This document shows, one piece after another, positions 50,970-60,427 of a DNA stretch of 64,000 nucleotides. Source of the DNA: an uncultured Candidatus Melainabacteria bacterium (GTDB taxonomy: Bacteria > Cyanobacteriota > Vampirovibrionia > Gastranaerophilales > Gastranaerophilaceae); the NCBI GenBank assembly GCA_934692625.1, contig CAKUUC010000004.1, positions 1 to 64,000 of the forward strand, read 5' to 3'. Numbering within the stretch: position 1 is the stretch's first letter; every line of letters starts with the position of its first letter. Position numbers and translations under genes: made by a program. The notes under the pieces were generated by a model that ran no database searches, had not been told where the DNA came from, and saw only the letters and a program-made list of their open reading frames with translations.

Positions 50970-51761
50970 ATGGGTAAAGAACCGGTAGCAATGAAAAATC
51001 GCAAACTAATGGACGAAACAAACGATCTGATTTGTTTGAAACAACACAGCGTTTTAAATAATAACAGGCGAAAAACTCTTCCAATAATGAGTCTTGCTTC
51101 GTGTATAAATTACGTTGAGAAAATAAACCCTTATGCAAATTCAAACTTTGGTTTTCTTCAAATTGAAGAAAATTTGCGAGATGAAAAATTGCGAACATTG
51201 ATTTATGAACTTGCAAATGCAATTGACAAGAATTCAATAGCAGAGGTAAAAAATCTTAAAAGTTTGTATGGAACATCAAAAGAATTTGCTCAAGCAAAAA
51301 ACTTTTTAAACAAAAAATGCAAAGAAATTTGGAATGTTCATGACAACAAAAAGCAAAAAATGAAACTCCCAAAAGAAGCCATGAAAGCGTTGGGGATTTC
51401 GAATCAACCAACATTGGATTTTTTGTTCAGTAACAGTTTAAAATATTTTGAAAAAGATAACTCTCAAACAACTGCAAAAATTATTCAATCAACTTTGGAT
51501 AATGTAAATATAGATTACTCTTTTGAAGATATTTGTGAATATCTCAAAAATACACACCATAAAAAAGTTTTTGAATATAATTTTCATACGGTAAAATACT
51601 TGGCGCAACACACCAAGTTTGACAAATCTAAACTTACAAAACTGGAGATTTCAAAGCGGCAAATTGACCCAATTTTCAAGACTTTGTCATTCAAAGAAAA
51701 ATTTTATTGTATAAAAAATTATTATTTGAAAATGTTATTGAAAAATATTAATTTGTCTTAA
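50970..51761 (+). CDS. Hypothetical protein, 263 residues
   Basis: Unrecognised soluble, Lys/Asn-rich, mostly helical protein; no signal peptide or membrane helix. Segments such as LRTLIYELANAIDKNSIAEVKNLKSLYG and FCIKNYYLKMLLKNINL-like end give no family clue. GGGG/AAAAG precedes the ATG. Its promoter region has a pair of 15-bp direct repeats. Part of the accessory-looking stretch 43.8-52.5 kb. Confidence 0.65.
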   Translation: MGKEPVAMKNRKLMDETNDLICLKQHSVLNNNRRKTLPIMSLASCINYVEKINPYANSNFGFLQIEENLRDEKLRTLIYELANAIDKNSIAEVKNLKSLYGTSKEFAQAKNFLNKKCKEIWNVHDNKKQKMKLPKEAMKALGISNQPTLDFLFSNSLKYFEKDNSQTTAKIIQSTLDNVNIDYSFEDICEYLKNTHHKKVFEYNFHTVKYLAQHTKFDKSKLTKLEISKRQIDPIFKTLSFKEKFYCIKNYYLKMLLKNINLS

Positions 51762-51808
51762 TATTTAGAGCAAAACACTAGCAAAAAATATTATGTTTGC
51801 TTTTAAAT

Positions 51809-52522
51809 ATGTATATGGGCGTTGATTTTTCGAAACGAGCGATATCATTTTATAACAACAATGGTTTAGTGTTTTTCAACAAATTTGAGGCACTTAATTC
51901 AAGAATGAAAACGGTCAAAGTAGGCATGACCAAGCCGGAACCTTTGACGACAATTCGACTTGAAAATATCGAGGGTAAAGAACTCGGCACATTTGATATA
52001 AACATCGACAAAAAAACATCAACTATCGAAGGTCGCCAACTTATTTCTTACAATGAAAAAGAAGGTAACGGGCAGCTTTTGACCCTTTCTGCAATTCTTG
52101 AACTTGCAAAAAACAAGATGAACCGGCTCACATACTGTTCAGATGAGTCGAATGTACCGTTCTTAGCAAAAATGGGTTTTGTTATTGATACTGACGACCC
52201 TCGGTATATAAGAAGAGGCTTGAAACAAGTGATGAAAAGCCGTTTACCCGATATTGACGAATTAAAATACAAAGCAAAAGTTTTGTATCCGCAAGTTAAG
52301 GACGTTGGCGCAACATTATCAGAAAATAGCGATATTTTCTACCGTGGTTGCAAAGTTTTGAGCGATTACATAAAACTCATTGCACGTAATAAATACCCTG
52401 AAAAATACTATCCGTTTATGGGTGTTGGAACTGATATGAAGTTCACTGATTGGGAACTTTTGACAGAAAAAATGTATTTGAACAAATTGACAGAAAAGCA
52501 CTGTCTTGATTACAAATTTTAA
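51809..52522 (+). CDS. GNAT-like protein of unknown substrate
   Basis: 237 residues from the ATG at 51809 (alternatives: TTG 51797, ATG 51815; none has a ribosome site). The middle reads SYNEKEGNGQLLTLSAILELAKNKMNRLTYCSDESNVPFLAKMGF, matching the GNAT layout of a GxGxLL pyrophosphate loop, helix, strand, Asn, and a final Leu-x-x-x-GF. The C-terminal 90 residues are helical and unrecognised. Second GNAT-like protein in this region besides the giant one at 45.1 kb. Substrate unknown. Confidence 0.6.
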   Translation: MYMGVDFSKRAISFYNNNGLVFFNKFEALNSRMKTVKVGMTKPEPLTTIRLENIEGKELGTFDINIDKKTSTIEGRQLISYNEKEGNGQLLTLSAILELAKNKMNRLTYCSDESNVPFLAKMGFVIDTDDPRYIRRGLKQVMKSRLPDIDELKYKAKVLYPQVKDVGATLSENSDIFYRGCKVLSDYIKLIARNKYPEKYYPFMGVGTDMKFTDWELLTEKMYLNKLTEKHCLDYKF

Positions 52523-52534
52523 CGAGGAATAGTT

Positions 52535-53656
52535 TTGTTTATTGAAAATTTTAAGGTTGAAGAATGGTTTAATCTTTATGAAAAAGATGCGAAATATGAT
52601 TTGGCGGACACTTGTGTTGAGTCATTAAGTTTAGATGAATTATTCAAGATTATTGGCTCAAAAGACCAATTTTTAAACGAGATTTTGAACCGAAAGTTGA
52701 ATTATGGTGACATTCACGGTAGCCAAAGGTTAAAACAAGCAATAACAACGCTTTATGAACACCAAACTCCAGATAATATTACAATTACACACGGTGCAAT
52801 TGGCGCAAACCACCTTGTAATAATGGCTTTGGTTGAGCAGGGGGATAAAGTCGTTTCTGTTGTACCAACGTATCAGCAGCACTATTCTATTCCAAAATCA
52901 TTTGGTGCAGATGTAAAAATGTGCTTTTTAAAAGAAGAAAATAATTGGCTGCCGGATTTGAACGAACTTGAAACACTTGTAGGAAATGATACTAAATTGA
53001 TTTGTATAAACAATCCCAATAATCCTACAGGAGCGGTAATACCTGATAATATGCTGAATCAAATTGTTGAAATTGCAAAAAATTCAAATGCTTATATTCT
53101 GTGTGACGAGGTTTATCGAGGCTTAAATCATGCCGGTAATCCGTTTGGCGCATCAATTGCAGACTTATATTCCAAAGGAATTTCGACGGGAAGTATGTCA
53201 AAAGTATTTTCTCTTGCAGGATTGCGACTCGGTTGGATAGTTGCAAATGAGGAAATTATTTCCAAAATCAACCACCATAGGGAATATAACACAATTAGTG
53301 TTGGAATTTTGGACGATTTTTTTGCAACACTGGCAATTGAAAACAAAGACAAAATAATAAAAAGAAATCTTGAAAAAATAAAAATCGGAAAGAAAATTTT
53401 ACTAGATTGGGCAAATTCTGACTCTAATATACGCTTAATTTCTCCTCTAGGTGGAACAACGGCTTTTGTAAAATACAATTCTTCATTGTCATCTGTTGAG
53501 TTGTGCAAAAAATTGCAAGAAGAAACAGGTGTAATGATTCTCCCTGGGGAAACTTTAGAAGTCGATGGTTATTTGAGGATTGGGTATGCCAATAATTTTA
53601 CTCAACTTACTAAAGCCTTGCAAATTTTTTCTGAATGGTTAAAAATTAACAGATAA
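52535..53656 (+). CDS. PLP-dependent aminotransferase, class I/II
   Basis: 373 residues of fold-type I. Motifs: GDIHGSQRLKQAI, TITHGAIGANHLVIMALVEQGDKVVSVVPTYQQHY, ICINNPNNPTGAV (cofactor/carboxylate Asn-Pro), CDEVYRGL (Asp to PLP nitrogen) and STGSMSKVFSLAGLRLGW with the Schiff-base Lys, and a C-terminal Arg in YLRIGYAN for the substrate carboxylate. Substrate not decidable; annotations in this group range from aspartate aminotransferase-like to capreomycidine synthase-like. TTG start at 52535 with GAGG seven bases before it, 12 bases after the previous gene. Confidence 0.87.
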   Translation: MFIENFKVEEWFNLYEKDAKYDLADTCVESLSLDELFKIIGSKDQFLNEILNRKLNYGDIHGSQRLKQAITTLYEHQTPDNITITHGAIGANHLVIMALVEQGDKVVSVVPTYQQHYSIPKSFGADVKMCFLKEENNWLPDLNELETLVGNDTKLICINNPNNPTGAVIPDNMLNQIVEIAKNSNAYILCDEVYRGLNHAGNPFGASIADLYSKGISTGSMSKVFSLAGLRLGWIVANEEIISKINHHREYNTISVGILDDFFATLAIENKDKIIKRNLEKIKIGKKILLDWANSDSNIRLISPLGGTTAFVKYNSSLSSVELCKKLQEETGVMILPGETLEVDGYLRIGYANNFTQLTKALQIFSEWLKINR

Positions 53657-53686
53657 ATCTCATTTGATTTATCTGTCAATTTGTAA

Positions 53687-55324
53687 TTATTTTTTACTTT
53701 TGCCATTTGTTGGTTGGTAAAGTTGTTTTCGTTTCTTTTGGATTTCTTCATTAGCAAGATAATCTTCGTACTTCATTTGATAATTCAAATAGCCGTTAGG
53801 TGTAATTTCAATAATCCTGTCAGCAACTGTATTTATAAATTGATAATCTTGCGAAGTAAACAATACTGTTCCTGTGTAATCAATCAAAGCATTGTTTAAT
53901 GATGTAATTGCTTCCAAATCCAAATGGTTAGTCGGTTCATCAAACAGTAGCACGTTTGATTCTTCAATCATTGTTTTGGCAAACATACATCTTACTTTTT
54001 CACCACCGGAAAGAACTCTCACTGATTTTTCGGCATCTTCACCGGAAAACAACATTCTGCCCAAATATCCTCTCAAATAACTTATGTGTTGGTCTTGAGA
54101 ATATTGTCCGAGCCATTGAATAAGGTCTTTGTCTGACTCAAAGTATTCATTGTTATCTTTTGGACAATATGAATGAGTTGCGGTAACACCCCAAGTTACA
54201 GTACCCTCGTCCGGTTGCATTCTGCCTTCCAATATTTCAAACAATGCCGTTGTGGCATTTTGATTATCAGAAATAAATGCAATTTTTTCGCCTTGTCTTA
54301 CATCAAATGATAATGCTTTTATCAATAATTCATTGTTTAAAGTTTTTTTCAACCCATGAACATTCAAAACATCTTTCCCAGGGAGTTTTGAATATTTAAA
54401 ATAAATACTCGGATATTTTCTAGTTGAAGGTTTGATATCTTCAAGTGTCAATTTTTCAAGCATATTTTTTCTTGATGTCGCTTGTTTAGCTTTTGATGCA
54501 TTGGCGCTAAATCTTGCAATAAAACGTCTGAATTCTTCTGCTTTTTCTTCAAGTTTTTTGTTGCGCTCTTCTTTTTGCTTTATAATCAAAGCACTTGCCT
54601 GAGTCCAGAAAGAATAATTACCTGTGTAAAGTTGAATGTTTCTGAAATCAATATCTGCGATATGTGTACAAATTCTATCCAAAAATTTTCTATCGTGAGA
54701 AACAACAATAACCGTGTTTGGAAAATCAATCAAAAAATCTTCAAGCCAAGTAATTGTCGCTAAATCCAAATGGTTTGTAGGTTCATCAAGCAACAAAATA
54801 TCTGGAGTACCAAAAAGAGCTTGAGCAAGTAATACTCTGACTTTTTCGTTACCTGTAAGGTCTTTCATTTGAGAATAATGTAAATCTTGAGGAATTCCCA
54901 AATCGTTCAATAATGATGCTGCATCTGATTCTGCTTGCCAACCGCCCATTTCTGCAAATTCAGTTTCCAAATCTGCAACTCTTAAACCATCTTCATCATT
55001 AAAATCCGGTTTCATATAAAGTGCATCTTTTTCTTTCATGACATCATAAAGATGTTTGTGACCCATAATAACCGTGTCAATAACCGTGTAATCGTCAAAT
55101 TCAAAGTGGTTTTGTTTCAATACGGCAATTCTTTGACCTTTTTTGATATGGACATAACCGCTTGTCGGTTCTAAATCACCTGACAAAACTTTCAAAAAAG
55201 TACTTTTTCCGGCACCGTTTGCACCGATTAAACCATAACAATTCCCTTGCGAGAATTTTATATTAACATTTTCAAATAAGGGTTCAGTACCAAAACGTAC
55301 TGTCAAATTTTCTGTAGTAATCAT
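53687..55324 (-). CDS. ABC-F family ATPase (translation factor type)
   Basis: 545 residues with two ABC domains and no membrane part: Walker A GANGAGKSTFL in the first; signature LTGNEKVRVLLAQAL and LSGGEKVRCMFAKT; Walker B DILLLDEPTNHLDL and VLLFDEPTNHLDL. The second Walker A is altered: where GxNGxGKS/T is expected it reads ISDNQNATTALFEIL, so the second site probably binds ATP weakly. ABC-F proteins act at the ribosomal E site; YbiT/Uup-like by layout. ATG 55324 is chosen over 55360: the promoter TTGTGG-17-TATAAT ends nine bases before it. Confidence 0.9.
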   Translation of the reverse strand: MITTENLTVRFGTEPLFENVNIKFSQGNCYGLIGANGAGKSTFLKVLSGDLEPTSGYVHIKKGQRIAVLKQNHFEFDDYTVIDTVIMGHKHLYDVMKEKDALYMKPDFNDEDGLRVADLETEFAEMGGWQAESDAASLLNDLGIPQDLHYSQMKDLTGNEKVRVLLAQALFGTPDILLLDEPTNHLDLATITWLEDFLIDFPNTVIVVSHDRKFLDRICTHIADIDFRNIQLYTGNYSFWTQASALIIKQKEERNKKLEEKAEEFRRFIARFSANASKAKQATSRKNMLEKLTLEDIKPSTRKYPSIYFKYSKLPGKDVLNVHGLKKTLNNELLIKALSFDVRQGEKIAFISDNQNATTALFEILEGRMQPDEGTVTWGVTATHSYCPKDNNEYFESDKDLIQWLGQYSQDQHISYLRGYLGRMLFSGEDAEKSVRVLSGGEKVRCMFAKTMIEESNVLLFDEPTNHLDLEAITSLNNALIDYTGTVLFTSQDYQFINTVADRIIEITPNGYLNYQMKYEDYLANEEIQKKRKQLYQPTNGKSKK

Positions 55325-55333
55325 AATGTTTAG

Positions 55334-55362
55334 ATTATACCATAAAAAATAAGACCCCACAA
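55334..55362 (-). promoter_or_regulatory. ABC-F promoter overlapping the upstream terminator
   Basis: TTGTGG (55357-55362), 17-bp spacer, TGG-TATAAT (55334-55339) on the minus strand. The -35 and spacer lie within the hairpin at 55343-55377. Confidence 0.55.
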
Positions 55363-55377
55363 AATTTGCAAGGTCTT
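55343..55377 (-). terminator. Terminator of PPi-PFK gene
   Basis: AAGACC/GGTCTT arms, 15-base loop, T-run on the minus strand, 23 bases after the stop. Confidence 0.75.
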
Positions 55378-55399
55378 ACTTTTATCTTCGTTTTGTGAA

Positions 55400-57079
55400 T
55401 TAAACAGATGCTAGAACTTTTCCTCTTTCAAGTTGAAGAGTAACTGTTGTGATATCACAAACTGAACTTGGACCAAAGTATTGGATAGCTCCTGGGAATA
55501 AATATCTGTCATTCATTGCCCAGTCTTCTCTGTTTTCTTCCAATTGTTTGAATACAGGTCCGTCAAGTTTAACCAATGCTTTTTGGATAACCGGTTTCAT
55601 TTCACCGTGACGTTTTTCCATATTCATCATCATAGTAAGAGGAATACCGCCTGCAATCCATTCGTCAGCAGGTTGAGTAAGATTTCTTACTGATGACAAG
55701 TAACCAGTTAAACCAAAGTTAATCAATGCAAATGCGTTGTAACCTAGTGAGTAGCAGTAATCAGCATCAAAGTTTGATGGGAATGCACAACGACCTTCAT
55801 AACCGAAGAAGTGTGATTGTGCAGAGAATTTACCTGAGAATTTGCCTGCTTCTTTCATTTCGCTTAATTTTGCAGAAATCATTTCGATTAACAATTTTTC
55901 TGTTTCGATTTTTGAAACTTGAACGTTACCGTGCGGATCTCTATCAGCAAGTAATTGAGATTTGATTAGTGCCGGTAATGAAGCATAAACTTTAGCATTT
56001 TCACTTGATAGTTTGCTTTCAACAATACTGAATTTTTCAGTTGCAGAAGCATTAGCAAATGATGAATCTTTTTCTAAACTTGCCATAATATCGTTCAAGT
56101 TAGAAATCATTGAACCCATTTCAGGTATAAATTCGATTAAACCTTCCGGAATAACTGCGATACCAAAGTTCTTACCGTTATTTGAACGTTTAACGATAAT
56201 ATCTGTCATATAGTCAATAATTGAAGACAATGACATTTTCTTAGCTTCAACTTCTTCTGAAATCAAAGTGATGTTTGGCTGAGTTTGAAGTGCTGCTTCC
56301 AATGCAACGTGAGATGCACTTCTTCCCATAATTTTGATAAAGTGCCAATATTTCTTAGCAGAATTAGCATCTCTTTGAATGTTCCCGATAAGTTCTGCAT
56401 AAGTTTTTGTTGCTGTATCAAAACCGAAAGAAATTTCGATTTGTTCATTTTTTAAGTCGCCGTCAATTGTTTTTGGGCAACCGATAACTTGAATACCTGC
56501 GTTATTTTTTACAAACCATTCAGCAAGTAATGCAGCGTTTGTATTTGAATCGTCACCACCGATAATAACAACAGCAGAAATGTTCAATTTTTTACAAACC
56601 GCCAAAGATTTTTGGAATTGTTCTTCTGTTTCAAGTTTAGTTCTACCTGAACCGATAATATCAAAACCACCGGTATTTCTGTAAGCATTGATGAATTCAT
56701 CAGTAAATTCAACATATTGACCTTCGATAATACCAGAAGGACCACCTAAAAAGCCGTACAATTTATTTTCAGGATTAGCATTTTTCAAAGAATCATACAA
56801 ACCTGCAATAACGTTGTGTCCACCAGGAGCTTGACCACCTGATAAAATAACCCCAACATTTCTAACTTCTGAAGTTGAAGTAGAAGATGTTGATTTGAAT
56901 GTTACGGTTGGTTTGCCATAAGTATTAGCAAATAAATTTTTGATTTGTTCCTGATCTCTAACAGATTGAGTTGCGGAACCTTCAACCATTTCCAATGAGT
57001 TTACACCGTTTTGTAAACTTGAAGGTAATTTTGGTTGGTACTTTAATCTTTCAATTTGTAATGGTGAAAGTTTTGTCAT
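55400..57079 (-). CDS. Pyrophosphate-dependent 6-phosphofructokinase
   Basis: Reversibly phosphorylates fructose 6-phosphate with pyrophosphate. 559 residues, the long PFP class. Phosphate-binding VILSGGQAPGGHNVIAG, GGDDSNTNA (Asp in place of the ATP-type Gly) and CPKTIDGDL (Lys), the pair of changes that marks PPi specificity, then MGRSASHVALEAAL and FGYEGRCAFPSNFD. Ribosome site AAAGGA precedes the ATG. Monocistronic. Use of PPi suits a fermentative, energy-limited organism. Confidence 0.93.
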   Translation of the reverse strand: MTKLSPLQIERLKYQPKLPSSLQNGVNSLEMVEGSATQSVRDQEQIKNLFANTYGKPTVTFKSTSSTSTSEVRNVGVILSGGQAPGGHNVIAGLYDSLKNANPENKLYGFLGGPSGIIEGQYVEFTDEFINAYRNTGGFDIIGSGRTKLETEEQFQKSLAVCKKLNISAVVIIGGDDSNTNAALLAEWFVKNNAGIQVIGCPKTIDGDLKNEQIEISFGFDTATKTYAELIGNIQRDANSAKKYWHFIKIMGRSASHVALEAALQTQPNITLISEEVEAKKMSLSSIIDYMTDIIVKRSNNGKNFGIAVIPEGLIEFIPEMGSMISNLNDIMASLEKDSSFANASATEKFSIVESKLSSENAKVYASLPALIKSQLLADRDPHGNVQVSKIETEKLLIEMISAKLSEMKEAGKFSGKFSAQSHFFGYEGRCAFPSNFDADYCYSLGYNAFALINFGLTGYLSSVRNLTQPADEWIAGGIPLTMMMNMEKRHGEMKPVIQKALVKLDGPVFKQLEENREDWAMNDRYLFPGAIQYFGPSSVCDITTVTLQLERGKVLASV

Positions 57080-57210
57080 TTTTTAATATCCTTTCCTTTT
57101 GTAACCGTACTTACATGGAACATTCTACTATAAAAATGATTTTAAACAATGACACTTGAAACTTTTCGAAATCTGTTTAACTCCAATTATTAAAAAATAA
57201 TAAATTTAAC

Positions 57211-57238
57211 TTGTTAAATCCTTTTCATACCTTATAAT
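57211..57238 (+). promoter_or_regulatory. Promoter of grpE-dnaJ operon
   Basis: TTGTTA, 16 bp, TATAAT, then a leader of about 35 bases with GAAGGGG before grpE. No CIRCE inverted repeat is seen, so heat-shock control is not of the HrcA type here. Confidence 0.6.
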
Positions 57239-57272
57239 AGTTATATATATGAAATATTGAGAAGGGGAAATT

Positions 57273-57851
57273 ATGGCAACAGAAAATTCAAACCCGTTTA
57301 AAAACGAAGATGTCGTTAAAAACGAAGAAAATATTGACAATGCAGAAGAAACATCTCAAGAAGAAGTAAATGACAACGAAGAAGTTGTTGATAATAAACA
57401 AGAAAACAATGAACTTCAAGAAAAATATGATAAATTAAATCAACAATATATCAGACTTGCCGCAGATTTTGACAACTACAGAAAACGCCAAGAACAAGAA
57501 AGAGAAAACTTAATCAACTTTGGTACAGAAAAAGCGTTGAAAAGTTTGTTAGAAGTTCTTGATAATTTTGAACGTGGTCAAAAATCTTTGGAAAAAGTTG
57601 AAGATTGCGAAAAAGTAAAAGAAAGTTTTAATCTTTTATACAAACAAGTTTGCGAAACTCTTACTAAAATGGGCCTAGAAGAAATCAAAGCTATTGGCGA
57701 AGATTTTGACCCTAACTTCCATGAAGCGGTTATGCAAACTCCAACATCAGAACACAAAGAACATACAGTTATAAATGAATTACAAAAAGGTTATAAATTA
57801 GGCGAAAAAGTACTTAGACCAACATTGGTCAATGTTGCAACTGCTGAATAG
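57273..57851 (+). CDS. grpE: Nucleotide exchange factor GrpE
   Basis: Releases ADP from DnaK. 192 residues: an acidic, Asn/Glu-rich N-terminus (about 1-50), a long coiled coil (NELQEKYDKLNQQYIRLAADFDNYRKRQEQERENL), and the beta domain with GLEEIKAIGEDFDPNFHEAVMQ and GYKLGEKVLRPTLVNVA. Complete. First gene of an operon with dnaJ; dnaK is not between or beside them, unlike the usual grpE-dnaK-dnaJ order. Confidence 0.95.
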   Translation: MATENSNPFKNEDVVKNEENIDNAEETSQEEVNDNEEVVDNKQENNELQEKYDKLNQQYIRLAADFDNYRKRQEQERENLINFGTEKALKSLLEVLDNFERGQKSLEKVEDCEKVKESFNLLYKQVCETLTKMGLEEIKAIGEDFDPNFHEAVMQTPTSEHKEHTVINELQKGYKLGEKVLRPTLVNVATAE

Positions 57852-57881
57852 CATTTGACTAGAAGGAAGTAAAGTAGAAAA

Positions 57882-59006
57882 ATGACAGATTTTTATGAAA
57901 TATTGGGAGTATCAAAAGATGCTTCAAAAGACGAGATAAAATCGGCTTTTAGAAGGAAAGCCCGACAATTACACCCCGACGTAAACAAAGCGCCAGATGC
58001 GGAAGAAAAATTCAAAGAACTCGGTAAAGCGTATGAAACATTATCAGATGATAACAAGCGTGCAACTTATGACCAATACGGCGAAGATGGCTTGAAAAAT
58101 GCCGGATTTGATACAAACGGTCCGTTTGCCGGTGGTTTTGGTGATTTGAATGATATTTTTGAAAGCTTCTTTGGCGGATTTGGAGGTTTTGGGTTTGGTG
58201 GCAGACCTGATCCTAACGCTCCTCGCAGAGGGGACGATTTGAGATATGATATCAAGTTGAAATTTGAAGATGCAGTTTTTGGAACTCAAAAAGAAATAAA
58301 ATTTAACCACTTAGAACTGTGTCCTGATTGTAACGGAACAGGTGCAGAAAAAGGTTCAGCAAAGAAAACTTGTCCGCATTGTGGGGGTTCCGGTCAGGTG
58401 AAAACAGTTACAAGAACACCTTTGGGCAACTTTGCACAGATTACAACTTGTCCGCATTGCCAAGGTAGTGGTGAAATTATTGACAAACCTTGCAAATCTT
58501 GTCAAGGACAAGGGTTTATTAACAAAGACAAAAAAGTCGAAATAAAAATTCCTGCCGGAGTTGATAATATGTCAAAAATTAGAGTTTCCGGCGAAGGCGA
58601 TTGTGGGCAAAACGGTGGACCTAACGGTGATTTGTTTGTCGTAATTCACGTTGAGCCATCAAAATACTTTAAACGTGATGGTATTAATGTATTTACTGAA
58701 CTTGAAATTTCTCCGGCACAAGCAGTTTTGGGTGATTTAGTAACAATAAAAACTCTTGATGGTGATAAAGAAATTCAAATACCGGCAGGAACTCAACATG
58801 GAAATATTGTAAAAGTTAAAGGTGCGGGTGTTCCGATTATTACAAAACCATCTCAACGTGGTGATCATATTGTTGTCGTAAAAATTAAAATTCCTGAAAA
58901 ATTGTCTGAACAGGAAAAACGTTTGTACCAAGAATTATACACTTTGTCAGGCGGGAAAAAACCTCAAAAATCGATAATGTCGAAAGTTAAAGGAGTATTC
59001 AAATAA
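57882..59006 (+). CDS. dnaJ: Chaperone DnaJ
   Basis: Hsp40 co-chaperone that stimulates DnaK and binds unfolded protein. 374 residues: J domain with LHPDVNK (HPD), Gly/Phe-rich linker (GGFGDLNDIFESFFGGFGG), four CxxCxGxG zinc repeats (CPDCNGTG, CPHCGGSG, CPHCQGSG, CKSCQGQG), and C-terminal beta domains. Full type I DnaJ. AGAAGGAAG before the ATG; 30 bases after grpE and two bases before the next gene. Confidence 0.97.
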   Translation: MTDFYEILGVSKDASKDEIKSAFRRKARQLHPDVNKAPDAEEKFKELGKAYETLSDDNKRATYDQYGEDGLKNAGFDTNGPFAGGFGDLNDIFESFFGGFGGFGFGGRPDPNAPRRGDDLRYDIKLKFEDAVFGTQKEIKFNHLELCPDCNGTGAEKGSAKKTCPHCGGSGQVKTVTRTPLGNFAQITTCPHCQGSGEIIDKPCKSCQGQGFINKDKKVEIKIPAGVDNMSKIRVSGEGDCGQNGGPNGDLFVVIHVEPSKYFKRDGINVFTELEISPAQAVLGDLVTIKTLDGDKEIQIPAGTQHGNIVKVKGAGVPIITKPSQRGDHIVVVKIKIPEKLSEQEKRLYQELYTLSGGKKPQKSIMSKVKGVFK

Positions 59007-59008
59007 TT

Positions 59009-60424
59009 ATGCGTAAACTATTAACGATGATTTGTTTATTTGTGCTAACTTGTACATCTGCTTTGGGGGCACAAGTTCCAAAACAAATTCAAGACTTTGT
59101 AAATAAAGACTTCCCTGAAACAAATTTTCGTTTTGACGGTGCTATTTTGTTACCGGATAAAACAATGTATTTGCCGTTGTTTCCTGCCAAATCTGATGAA
59201 ACAGATAATTTGACAATAAAAGAAAGTTATCCGAAAAATGCAACCTTAAAACAAAAACCTGATATGATAATTTTTAACAACAATTTTGCACTGTTAAAAG
59301 TTATCAATACGAACGGTAAAAAAACAGTTATTAACATGACTGCTCCACCAAATGAACTTGTATCAGCACTTTTGCCACAAGATATTTTGTTGCCGAAAGG
59401 TCTTGTTATTCCGGAAAGTTTGAAAGGAATTATCGGGAATTTAGATGTTTCTGTAACTCAAGATACGGGTTTGAGAATTAACAATACACGAAATAAAGGT
59501 AAAAATATAACAAAACCTGTTGAACCACTAAAAGGTAAAACTTTTTATATTTCAACCGGTGTGAATAAAAATATTCAGGTTGTCCAATCAGATTCAAAAG
59601 TTCCTGAATATGCACTGGAACAAGAACACGTAATCAATGATATTCAAGCGTATAACAATGAATTTTTGTTTGTAACTTATTTCAATTGCAAAACTATGAA
59701 TATTATTTCGTTAATGGATGAAAAAGTTATTAAACAAGTAAATTTTGAAACAGTTCCCGAGCAAATAATTATTGATAAAAATAATAAAATTGCCTATATT
59801 TCATCTGGTGCAGATTCTAGTGTTTACATTTTTAGTTTAGAATCTATGACCTTAAAAAAACAATTAAAAATTAACGGTCAAAGCGAAAAATTTACACTTA
59901 GTGAAGACGGAACAAAATTATTTTATGTAGACAGAAAAACAAACAATATTTGGGCAATTGAACTTGATAACAATTATTTATTGAAAAATATCGGAAGTTT
60001 TCCAAATATTTCAAAAATTGCTTACCAAAACGGAAAAATTTATATTCTAAGCAGAACTAAAAACAGAGTTGCGATTGTCGATTACGAAACAAACGGATTT
60101 ATAAACGAATTTGAAGTTTCTGAAAAACCGGTTGACATGTATGCTCACAATAATGAATTATTTATTTTGTGTGCACAAGACAATATTGTTGAAGTTTTGA
60201 ATACTGAAGAAGACGTAATTACTGACAAATTGTATTTAAACACAAACGCTTTTGCAACAAATATTATCCCTGTCGAAGGTAGCAATTTGATTATGGTAAC
60301 AAACGCATTATCTGGTTTGTACTCGGTAATAGATACAGAATTAAAAGAAGTAATAAAAACAAGTCCGCTTGACATTCCTGTTAGAGCGATTGTTGTAACT
60401 AATAAGGTTAAAACTATAAAATAG
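59009..60424 (+). CDS. Exported beta-propeller (YVTN/WD40-like) protein
   Basis: 471 residues with a signal peptide (MRKLLTMICLFVLTCTSALG). After an unrecognised domain (about 21-165), six or so repeats of about 40 residues form a propeller: PEQIIIDKNNKIAYISSGADSSVYIFSLESMTLKK, SEKFTLSEDGTKLFYVDRKTNNIWAIELDN, EKPVDMYAHNNELFILCAQDNIVEVLNTEEDVI. Such propellers mediate binding in the periplasm or at the surface. It starts two bases after dnaJ, so it shares the chaperone transcript, but a functional link is unproven. Confidence 0.8.
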   Translation: MRKLLTMICLFVLTCTSALGAQVPKQIQDFVNKDFPETNFRFDGAILLPDKTMYLPLFPAKSDETDNLTIKESYPKNATLKQKPDMIIFNNNFALLKVINTNGKKTVINMTAPPNELVSALLPQDILLPKGLVIPESLKGIIGNLDVSVTQDTGLRINNTRNKGKNITKPVEPLKGKTFYISTGVNKNIQVVQSDSKVPEYALEQEHVINDIQAYNNEFLFVTYFNCKTMNIISLMDEKVIKQVNFETVPEQIIIDKNNKIAYISSGADSSVYIFSLESMTLKKQLKINGQSEKFTLSEDGTKLFYVDRKTNNIWAIELDNNYLLKNIGSFPNISKIAYQNGKIYILSRTKNRVAIVDYETNGFINEFEVSEKPVDMYAHNNELFILCAQDNIVEVLNTEEDVITDKLYLNTNAFATNIIPVEGSNLIMVTNALSGLYSVIDTELKEVIKTSPLDIPVRAIVVTNKVKTIK

Positions 60425-60427
60425 ATT

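Noticed and set aside
57120..57270. CIRCE/HrcA heat-shock operator upstream of grpE
   Set aside because: No TTAGCACTC-N9-GAGTGCTAA-like inverted repeat is present.
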